Assembly (NCBI GenBank): GCA_009760885.1
Contig: CM019713.1
Coordinates: 8,244,266-8,308,265, forward strand
Direction of reading: 5' to 3'
DNA length: 64,000 bases
Source of the DNA: Achatina immaculata
Lineage: Eukaryota > Mollusca > Gastropoda > Stylommatophora > Achatinidae
Shown: in pieces, positions 9,658 through 64,000 of the stretch
How the letters are laid out: each line of letters opens with the position of its first letter
Position numbering within the stretch: the stretch's first letter is position 1
Made by a program: the position numbers and the translations under genes
The notes under the pieces: model-generated
Database searches by the model: none
What the model was told of the DNA's origin: nothing
What the model saw: only the letters and a program-made list of their open reading frames with translations

Positions 9658-11987
9658 GTTATAAATTAATTGAATGGGCAAGAATACACAGCATGGTTGT
9701 AGGAAACACCTGGTTTAAACAACATCCTCGAAGACTGGCAGCGTGGTGCAGCCCAGACAAAAAGACTTTTAACCAGATAGACTACATATTAATCAACAAA
9801 CGATTCCGCAATGCATTACTGACAACAAAAACCATGCCAGGAGCTGACTGCAATAGTGACCATGACCCACTCTGTGGACAAATTAGAATAAAGCTAAAGA
9901 AAACATGCAGAAAAGTGAGAAACATCAAACTGAATACAGAAGTCCTTAAAAATGACCAAGAAGTGCGAGAACAATACAGAGTTATTATAACAAATAGATA
10001 CAATGCAGTAGCAAAGATAAATAGTATAGATGAACAATGGGCAATGTTAAGAGATTCTATCCACCAAACTGTTAAGGAGATAATACCACCAAAAAAGAAG
10101 CCTCTAAAAATAAATGGGTGACAGATGACATCTTAGGACTGATGAACAAGAGGAGGAGTAAAAATAATGAGAAAAAATATAGCAACATAAATAAAGAAAT
10201 AAGACGCAAATGCAGAGAAGCAAAGGAAGTGTGGTTAAATGAACGGTGCAGACAGATAGAGGACTCTCATAATAAAGACAGCAAAACATGCACAAACGAA
10301 TTAGTGAACTCACAGGCAAGAAAATAAAATATACCACAGGATGCCTGAAATCGAAAGAAGGTAAAATGTTAATGGGAAAAGAAGACATTGTGGACAGGTG
10401 GACAGAATATATCGGTGAGCTATATGGAGGAGAAAGACCAGAATTAACACTAGATACTGAAAACTATAATGAACCACCAATACTTGAAGATGAAATCATA
10501 GATGCCATCAAACACATGAAGAAAGGAAAAGCGACTGGGCCTGATAATATAACAATAGAAGAAATAGAGGCACTAGAGGAGACAGGAATAAAAGTAATAA
10601 CCAAGTTACTGAACGACATTTACAACAGTGGTTATATTCCCAACGACCTGATTAAATCCACGTTTATAGCACTACCAAAAAAAAAAAACCAGGTGCAAAG
10701 GAATGTGATGACCACCGGACTATCAGCCTCTCATGTCACATAACGAAGCTACTTCTGAGAATCATTATGAGAAGAACAAGGAAAAAAGATAAAAAATGGA
10801 AATAGCAGATGAACAGTTTGGATTTGTTGAAGGAAAGGGAACACACAATGCCATTTATGCTTTACGAACACTAACAGAAAGAGCTTTAGAAGTACAGAAA
10901 GATCTCTACTTATGCTTCATTGATTACACCAAGGCATTCGGCAAAGTGAAACATAATGAAATTATTAAAATGCTTGAAGACATCCATATAGACGACAAAG
11001 ACCTGATGATTGTAAAACATCTATACTGGCAGCAAGAAGCAGCAGTTCGAGTTGAAAATAGAACTGGAAATATCAACAAGGGGTGCGACAAGGATGTGTA
11101 TTGTCTCCAGACCTTTTTTCTCTGTACAGCGAGAATATTCTAAGAACGATCATCACAAAACCAGGCATAAAAATTGGAGGATACAATATTAAGAACCTTC
11201 GGTATGCTAACGACACAGTACTGATAGCTGAGAACCAACAAGACCTGCAAAATGTCTTGGTTAAAGTGGCCAAAGAAAGTGAACAGAAAAGCTTTACTTT
11301 GAACATAAAAAAGACAGAGACTATGGTTATATCTAAGAAACAGAATCCACTAGCATGCAGTGTTAAATTAAACGGAACTATTCTAAAGCAGGTGCAGAAA
11401 TTTAAATACCTTGGAGCAGTAATAACTTCAGATCAGAAATGCAAAACAGAAATTAGGAACAGAATAGGCCAAGCAAAGACTGCATTTCAGAGAATGAGAA
11501 ACATATTAGCTAACACATCCTTATCAATGAATGTTAGAAAACGAGTCTTAAAATGCTATATTGAACCTATTTTGTTATATGGAAGTGAATCATGGACAAT
11601 AGGCAAGTCTGCACAAAAATCATTAGAAGCAGCAGAAGTGTGGTTTATTAGAGGAATGTTGCGAATCCCCTGGACAGCAAAAATAACTAATGAAGAATGT
11701 ATGAGAAGAGCTGGAGAGACAAAAAAACCTTGTGAAAAAAGATAAGAGAGAGACAGTGTACTTTCATAGGACATGCAATGAGAAGAGAGGGCATTGAAAA
11801 TATTATAACAACAGGAAAAATAGAAGGAAGAAGATCAAGAGGAAGACCACGAGAAATGATACTGGACAGTCTGACGGGATGGTGTGAGAGGAGATCACCA
11901 ACTGAGCTGATGGCCTGCATGAAGGATCGTGTACTCTGGAGAAGCATAATAGCCAACGCCAGTCGGCACGCCACCTGATGATGATGA
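9655..11987 (+). mobile_element. Family B non-LTR retrotransposon, about 2.3 kb, RT-dead
   Basis: The longest family B copy. It starts inside the apurinic-like endonuclease domain (NQIDYILINK then SDHDPLCGQIRIKLK). A linker and the RT follow (KGKATGPDNITIEEI, FIDYTKAFGKV, VRQGCVLSPDLFSLY), then the catalytic block as RYANDTVLIAE, then FKYLGAVITSDQK, YGSESWTIG and MLRIPWTA, ending near RHAT and a stop plus a (TGATGA) tail. It is 5'-truncated and broken by several frameshifts. Two defects in catalytic regions are visible: the RT box reads YAND rather than YADD, and the earlier palm motif reads AFGKV rather than AFDKV. RTE-like assignment rests on the C-terminal PWTA region. Confidence 0.88.
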
Positions 11988-11989
11988 TA

Positions 11990-13090
11990 TATATATATAA
12001 TTCCTCTGAGGCATCACAGACCGGGTATGAAAAGACAGAAGCCTAGGCTACAGACAACAGTACAACCTGGCTGTTCAGTTAAAAGTACCTCTGTGGGTAC
12101 AAATTATACGCCAGTGTTAACAAAAAAAAAAAACAACGTTGGAAACAATATATCCACAGATTAAGCCTAGTTTAAACACATATTTTTCTTACCTACAAAT
12201 TATCCCCAGTATTTTTCTTACGCTTTCCAAAAAAAAAGAGGATATCTCCGAATTAAGTCTTCAAATCCACTAATGGGACTAGAGAATTAAACCATTGAAC
12301 ACTATTTTTAATTTGTTATATAGTCAAAGTCACAAGTATTCACAGAGATTTCCTGAACGGTCTTATCTGTTGTAAGTTTACTTATAAGTCCATTGTATTT
12401 ATGTCGACAGATATAATAACTTTGTAAGACACGACACAAACAGCTCAGCATGTGACTAAGTACTGCCCAAGTAAAGATTATTTAGTTAAGTGGAACGATA
12501 CTTCACTTGCCCCACCAGATCCCAGTCCATTTATCGATCACTTACTAACAACGTTTTCTTTTATGGATATATAAAAACATTTTAAACTTTTTAAACGGAT
12601 GTGTATCACAACGTTACAAAAACTAAGCTTACACACACACACTTCAAATAGATATTTGTTTATTTTATGATCATCTTTATATGTGTTATCAGAACCACCA
12701 AATAAATTTTTTTTCTTTATAATTCGGCACTGTTAATCTTTCCTTTACGCGATAAGTCTTTCTAATAATATGCACCAGCACACACTAGGAAATTCGTACA
12801 AGTGCCTGCTTGGTCGATCCGATCGATTTCTTACTGGCGCGATATAAATTTGATTCCTTCGAGCGTCACTAAAAACCTTTGAATGTTTTGTTTTGTATAG
12901 CGACTGGGCTTATGTTACGATCTGGAATAAGGACAAAACGCGCCCCTTATTTGTGTCATAGCCGGCTGTAGGGTAGTGAAATGTGTTCAGTGTCACCTAT
13001 TTAGCTGTCTGCTACGTTTCTCGCTTCGATAAAATGCAGCATTAGATGATAAATTATAATAATATAGTAGTTCTTTTCGTATTCGTACAG
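11990..13090. other. Intergenic, nothing assignable
   Basis: AT-rich sequence with a short TA run at its left edge, several A-runs and scattered CpG. I see no coding exon with splice sites, no RNA gene and no repeat shared with the rest of the window. Confidence 0.5.
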
Positions 13091-13091
13091 T

Positions 13092-13325
13092 CAGTCATTT
13101 GCATGTCTCTTGCGGAGCTTTGCCTCCCGCTTGAGGAACTTTGCCTCCCGCTTGAGGAACTTTGCCTTCCTAACAGCACTCATGTATGCCTCTCTGTTGT
13201 AAACAAGGTGTCCTGCTGCTGATGCATCCATTTGCAGATTATCAACGATGTCTTGCAGTTATCTTCGCCTTAGTCTTCCTCTCTTTCTTTTTCCCATTAT
13301 GTACCCTTCCAAGACGGTCTTTTCT
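13092..13325 (-). mobile_element. Family D LINE 3'-end fragment
   Basis: Reverse orientation of the family D terminus (CATGTCTCTTGCGGAGCTTT, then QDIVDN-like and GKRKRG-like coding remains, reaching the CCAAGACGGTCTT motif). A 25-bp segment (CTTTGCCTCCCGCTTGAGGAA) is tandemly duplicated near 13121-13165, a private change of this copy. Confidence 0.75.
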
Positions 13326-13329
13326 TTAA

Positions 13330-13640
13330 AGCCGCATTCATACACGGCTTTAAAATAGATAGATATTGTGGATGCGAAGCATGGACAGTAATCAGTATTA
13401 ACCAAGAGCACTCAAAACCTACCGGAAGCAGAGGAGATGTGCTTCCTAAGAAGAATGATGAGAATACCATAAACAGCCAGGACAACAAATGAAGAAGTGA
13501 GGCTGAGCAAAAGAAGGAAATAATGACAACATTGAGAACAGGACAGTCCAGATTTGTAGGACATGTTTTGAGCAGATGTAACTGGAATAGAGAAAACAAA
13601 AAAATACTTGACGGATTTAAAAAGTGGCATTGAGCACGGT
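13330..13640 (+). mobile_element. Degraded LINE C-terminal fragment (family B-like)
   Basis: Interrupted frames read YCGCEAWTVIS, EEMCFLRRMMRIP and a TARTTNEE-like block, then QSRFVGHVLS. This is the order seen after the RT domain of family B. Several stops and small indels. It directly abuts the family D fragment on its left, in the opposite orientation. Confidence 0.65.
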
Positions 13641-14454
13641 CGTATAGAAAGAGCGAATGGTAGATGGTTGTGGAAATCAGTGACGACCAGCACCTGATTG
13701 GCATGGACCAGAGAGAAAGAGAGATTGTGGAAGTTGTTAGTGTATTCCTCAGTTTTTGTCCTGCTCGTGGCTCCTTTCTTCCAGAAATTTACCCAGAATT
13801 GTATGAGGACATTGATATTATCCATTCTTGCAACTCCCTTAACGATCTCAACCGCTTAAAGTGGTGTCATGGATGGAACCTTAGTATACAGCAACAGGGT
13901 GCAAGTTTTCCCTGCCACTTCAAGTTTATTATTTTGCAGATATAGCAAAGATAGAAACGTTTTTTAAAAAAATGTGTCTTAAATGTTTTAGGCATATGAA
14001 ATCCTCATGAGAAAGCGCTAAGCAAGCACGTGATACATCAGAATATTTGTGTTCAGTGTAAATCTTCTCTTGTTCTTTCCCCCTTTTCTTTACCTCTGCC
14101 GAATATAGTAACTTCATTTCCTGTTTGGACCTCATTGTTAGCGATGAACAAATCATTCTGTACAACTGTTTTTTTCACCTTTTATTTGCTGTTACATGTC
14201 TTTGAGACTACGACTATATCAGGGATGTTGGCTTCACTTGACCAAAGGACCACAAGTGTATTCACGAGTTGAGTGGCAGGAAGCATATAAATCACCCTGC
14301 GCTTGTCGAATCACATAAAAATGTGAAAAGATGACAGTTATGAAAGAATGGTAAATTAAGTTTCGATGATTTCTTTCCTTCGCGGCGTAAATCTAAAACT
14401 CATCGTTTCCTAAAATACACAGGATACCTACCTACCTACCAACAGTATTCAGTC

Positions 14455-14895
14455 AGTCGGTCATCTGCATGTCCCTTGCGGAACTTTGACTCCCTAACAG
14501 CTCCCTGTAGGCCTGTCGGTTGTAAGCAAGATGCCCTGCTACTGATGCATCCATCTGCAGATCATCAACGATGTCTTGCAATCATCTTCGATTTGGTCTT
14601 CCTCATTTTCTTTTTCCCATTATGTACCCTTCCAAGACGGTCTTTAGATTATCATGACGTTTAATGTGTCTAAAATATTTAAGTTTTCCCTCTTTAATCC
14701 TCTTTATTAGCCAGCCTTCTTCAATATTAGTTCTTGTAGTGTGGATATATTTGTTCCTTCTTGTGTCCATGATATTTGAAGAACTCTTCTGTAGAATTTA
14801 GATTCAAAGGCATTTATGTGTTTATCAGCTGTTTTGTTAAGTGCCCAGGTCTCACAGTATTAGTGTTCTTAAAATAGATCACATTTTCGTAATAA
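14455..14895 (-). mobile_element. Family D LINE 3'-end fragment
   Basis: Minus-strand remains of the family D C-terminus: a FECKCYRR-like block, SWTQEGTN, LNIEEGWL-like and LKYFRHIKRHD, then the 3' end GGGACATGCAGATGAC. It is interrupted by frameshifts and 5'-truncated near 14895. It lies in the interval between the two genes. Confidence 0.72.
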
Positions 14896-15513
14896 CTTCG
14901 CAGGTTGCACGAGAAGACCTCCATTCAGCATGCCACCCGTGGGCAGCCAGATAGACATCTGTGGTCTATATGTATACATGTGTCATTCTATATATCTTTC
15001 GATATACCTTTCTATATACCTGCTTGCCTACTTTTTTACCTTTCAGTCTGTCTATAGTCACATTATTTCATTGTATCTTCTATGAAATGTACATACAGTT
15101 CTTGTCTTTCTCTTCATAAACAAAATGTTTTTTTTAATATTAAAACTAATGGAATACGCGTATGATCATTCAGTGTGAAGAATATTATTTTTGTGGAACT
15201 TGATTAAGTTTTTGCTTCATTTCTAACAAGTTACTGAAAGTTACTGCATTTCGAAGTGACCAAAAAAAAAAAAAAAGGTAAAATGTCAAAGATAGAAGCA
15301 TATCAAAAGAGGAATACCTGCAGGAGGAAGAAAATAAAGTGATCGTCCAGCTGTGCATGGGATCTATAAAAGTTGAAAGCTTCGAGAATAGACCTCGTAA
15401 AACAGTTTGTTGCGCTGTAGATTATATAAAACTTCATTGCTTTCTCAGATATTAAACACTGGAAAATCAATATAGTATATTTTGTTGTTGTTGTTGCCGT
15501 TTTGGAATTGCAG

Positions 15514-15597
15514 GGTGGGGCAGTGTTTGATTATAAAAGAAATGGCGAAGTAAAAACTGATAGTATACACAGATCAAAGGTTTTCAAACTTATAAGG
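15514..15597 (+). CDS. Possible upstream exon of the twitchin-like gene
   Basis: 84 bp (28 codons), with good splice signals on both sides: acceptor TTTTGGAATTGCAG and donor AAGG/GTAAGA. It is phase 0 in and out, the phase needed by the next exon at 17094. It reads GGAVFDYKRNGEVK then SKVFKLIR, which loosely resembles the middle of an Ig fold (X-K-N-G-E). It lacks the core tryptophan expected before a half-Ig exon, and its fit to the next exon is imperfect, so it may be a chance exon or belong to an alternative transcript. Confidence 0.35.
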
Positions 15598-15947
15598 GTA
15601 AGATCTTTTTTTTTAAATAGACTTAACTGCCGACTTTTCGCGTCAGTTTGGTTGCGGTGGATATTCGACGCTTTCTGTCTTTCATTTTGACGGACACTTT
15701 AGTATTCCGTTTTGAGAGCGTCTGTCTTTTTCCTGCCTTCTCACCGTCTACGACATACCTACGATATACATGTAGTTCATGGAAAAAATATAAACTGGCA
15801 TTGCTTTTTTAAATTCACCCCGAAACTCCATTTGATGCAACTAGTATTAGAACAAGAGTTCTTAAACTTATTTCAGATTACAGACATCCGTTCCCCAGTG
15901 GATTGCCAATACGTCCTAATACCCTCTTCGACAGACTGTCAAAATCA

Positions 15948-16388
15948 TCATCATCATCATTAGGTACCAGTATGACTTCAAAGCCTGGACGGTCAGTAAC
16001 GAGATACTCAGAAGGCTAGAATTAGCTGAAATGTGGTTCCTAAGAAGAATGCTGAAGGTACCATGGACAACGAGGGCATCGAACGAGGAAGTTCTGAAAC
16101 AGCCGCAAGAAACAAGGAGTATTATAATAAGATCGAAAAACGACAATCCAAATTTGTGGGGAATGTTTGGAGGAGAGGCGGGCTAGAGCACATAATGGCA
16201 ACAGGAAAGATTGAATGTAGAAGAGACAGAGACAAAAGATGTTTGATGGTCTGGCATCCTGGCATGGGAAATGCTCAGTGACAAGCCTGTTGAAATGTAC
16301 AAGGGATCGAGGGTTATAGGAGGACATGATATCCTACGCCGTTCGACACGGACCTTGCGAGAGAAAGAAAGAGAGAGAGAGAGAGATG
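15948..16388 (+). mobile_element. LINE C-terminal fragment (family C, related to B)
   Basis: Reads LELAEMWFLRRMLKVPWTT, RASNEEVLKQ, then QSKFVGNVWRRGGLEHIMATGKIE and DLVWHPGM-type remains, ending in a (GA)n tail at about 16362-16386. The ATCATCATCATCAT run at its 5' edge looks like another LINE's tail or a target-site microsatellite. Frameshifts are present. Confidence 0.75.
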
Positions 16389-16389
16389 A

Positions 16390-17093
16390 TATTTTGGGTT
16401 TAGTTTACTTTTAGGAGGCTGGGGAGTTTTTTTTTCAGACACCGAATTTGTTTAGAGATGAGTTCCATACCCCCAAAAATGTATTTCCTGTGCTCCCAAG
16501 GGATATAGATACACACGGTTAGAAGCTTCGCATTAGAGGATATGGGGGTACATTCCTCACTAGCAAACAAGGGGGAAAAGAGGTGGATTTCAAATTGTCC
16601 AATCTTTGGTTATGATAATGTTATCAGAGCAGCATGGAAGGTTGACTTTTGTGTCGTGATATCTACTTGACTGATGTGGCCTAGCCATCAGTCGATGACG
16701 GCTCATTCATAAGTTCCATGCGCGCTGTGGACATGCTCTAAATGCCTGTATATATAGAGAAACACGAGGATGTATCCATTTGGTGGAAGAGGGTCTATTA
16801 CTCATTCCCCTCTCTCTGGGCTGTGTGGAAACAACACTTTATAATACCTTTCTAAAAATGTAGTGGATGAGAGCATCCATAGCAGTCGGCAGACCGAATA
16901 ACATAACATAACATAACATAACATAACATAACAACATGGCATAAATATTATGATTTCAATACTGGTATGCGTTGTAAAATTTCAAATCTTTACGGTTCTG
17001 CTTGCAAAGTTTGTCTTTATATTTAATGACTCTGACAACCTCTAAGCTTAGTGCCATTTCATTTCCTTCTGTCTCTTTTTCTCGCATAAACAG
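16390..17093. other. Gap before the first secure twitchin exon
   Basis: No coding exon that I can support. It contains a (ACATA)n microsatellite at 16903-16932 (ACATAACATAACATA). The last 14 bases form the acceptor of the exon at 17094. Confidence 0.5.
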
Positions 17094-63109
<46,016 letters not shown>

Positions 63110-63453
63110 GTAATTTCACTTTCAGTTATGTTTAATGTAGATGTACACAGGAAGATAATATTGAAAATGTTGGTAATAACAAGCAGTCAGTGTTTGTTAG
63201 GTAGATCATCCATTGAATTTTGTTGGTCACAAAAGGAAATAGAATTTATAGAATGAAGTTATTAGGTGTCAGATCTTTTAAAAGGTGACTAATCTTAAAC
63301 ATAATGTTTTGTATCTTCAAATTTTGCTTTGGTAACAATATGCAGGAAACTCTCTACTGTAGAGAGTGGAACAACAACACAACCCCTTCAGATCAGAGGA
63401 AGTACCCCCCCTCAGACAAGTGTTTCAGCCCTATTAAACTCCTGACACTCTAA

Positions 63454-63473
63454 GGGGGGGGGGGGGGGGGGGG
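63454..63473. repeat. Poly(G) run of 20
   Basis: Twenty consecutive G, then TGGTGGG. Rare in such AT-rich DNA and prone to sequencing error. Confidence 0.95.
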
Positions 63474-63484
63474 TGGTGGGCCCC

Positions 63485-63625
63485 TCTGGGTCATGACTCC
63501 CAGAGGTTTTGTGAGTTGTTGCTTCTTTTTTTTTTTTCTTCCTGGTCCCGGGATTGAACCTGTGATCTTCCAGTTGGCACTGCACTTTTGAAGTATGTCT
63601 TTAGCGATTTAGCTATGGAGGACTG
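63485..63625 (-). repeat. tRNA-like SINE head (reverse)
   Basis: The reverse strand reads GGAAGATCACAGGTTCAATC and CCGGGACC in the B-box region, after CTAAATCGCTAAAGACATAC in the A-box region, then a body with GGGAGTCATGACCCAGAGG shared with 48985-49010. It is separated from the second SINE type by its body sequence. Confidence 0.5.
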
Positions 63626-63639
63626 GTATTGGTTGTGGC

Positions 63640-64000
63640 AAATGAAATTACTTATATTCCCAATGCTTGTTTCGCATACTCCACAGCCAGCATGAGGCCT
63701 TTTCTGCTGTTTCTGAAAGGCTTCTCAATGCCCTTGCTCTTGCTTGTCCCTTTGCTTACATAGGTAATATACTGATGTTGCTATGAATCCTCTTGCTCCC
63801 ACTTCTACAGCTATCACTTTTGCCCTGATTCCTGCCCCCTTCCTCAGTTGCTTGACCAGATCATTGTACTTCTCCAATTTGAATAAATGCTGTTCCTCTA
63901 TTCTAGTTTCGTATGGGACCGTAAGCTCGATCATTATTAATTCCTGTTTTTCTGTGGGGTACACTACAATGTCCAGTCGCATTCCTGTGTTCTTGATGGC
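63640..64000 (-). pseudogene. Degraded C-terminus of a PD-(D/E)XK endonuclease-like retroelement protein (partial)
   Basis: The minus strand from the window edge reads NTGMRLDIVVYPTEKQ, IMIELTVPYETRIEEQ, KLEKYNDLVKQLRK and IAVEVGARGFIATSVYYL, stopping at 63725. After a frameshift a second frame gives SLSETAEKASCWLW and SMRNKHW. The order D-x-V, then E-L-T-V-P-x-E, K-Y and V-E-V-G-x-R-G-F resembles the restriction-like nuclease end of invertebrate retroelement polyproteins. I recognise the pattern but cannot name the clade. It lies in a twitchin intron, antisense; the 5' part is beyond the window. Confidence 0.6.

Noticed and set aside
9693..11978. Host gene encoding reverse transcriptase or endonuclease
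   Set aside because: Frames are broken, the RT active site is altered, and the same 3' end occurs at several other places.
14455..14895. CRISPR-like spaced repeats, suggested by recurrence of the same 3'-end blocks across the window
   Set aside because: The recurrences are dispersed LINE ends in both orientations, not a regular array, and the DNA is eukaryotic.
63454..63473. Poly(G) run as a G-quadruplex regulatory element
   Set aside because: A single homopolymer next to SINE sequence, more likely simple-sequence noise or sequencing error.

Overview
The window is animal nuclear DNA. It is intron-rich and AT-rich, has canonical GT-AG splice sites, and is heavily loaded with 5'-truncated non-LTR retrotransposons, tRNA-derived SINEs and small DNA transposons. 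The gene content (a twitchin-type giant muscle protein with Fn3-Fn3-Ig super-repeats) and the repeat mix point to a lophotrochozoan invertebrate. A mollusc is my best guess, but that is inference and no species marker is visible.

Two protein-coding genes lie head to head. On the left (272-6689, minus strand) is an unrecognised gene whose four visible exons encode a chain of about six divergent ubiquitin-like folds followed by a basic tail. The large last exon carries one apparent single-base frameshift. On the right (17094-63109, plus strand, open at both ends) are 25 exons of a twitchin-like gene. Joined by splice phase they give one uninterrupted frame of 3819 nt (1273 codons): partial Ig, Ig, Ig, Ig, Fn3, Fn3, Ig, Fn3, Fn3, Ig, Fn3, Fn3, Fn3, and the first half of another Ig. 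Every intron at a domain boundary is phase 1. A possible further exon lies at 15514-15597. The kinase domain, the C-terminus and the true N-terminus are outside the window.

The interval between the genes (about 6.7-17 kb) is visibly richer in CpG than either gene body and holds only LINE copies, microsatellites and unassigned sequence. The introns hold at least seven recognisable non-LTR 3'-end families, called A to G here. A, B and D have multi-kilobase copies with remains of endonuclease and reverse transcriptase, all inactivated. Other repeats are a tRNA-SINE family, an unclassified 300-bp dispersed family (R300), a mariner deletion derivative with 30-bp inverted repeats, a pogo-like and a piggyBac-like MITE, and several minisatellites. 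At the right edge the degraded C-terminal end of a retroelement-like PD-(D/E)XK endonuclease runs out of the window on the minus strand.

The most unusual items are: the poly-ubiquitin-like gene; a 1.3-kb GC-rich element made of three kinds of internal tandem repeat, inserted into a LINE with a perfect 13-bp target duplication; two places where tandem duplication has copied a twitchin 3' splice site (a 21-bp in-frame duplication at 43779-43820 and a 55-bp minisatellite at 62706-62925); and a duplicated fragment of a twitchin exon stranded in an upstream intron.
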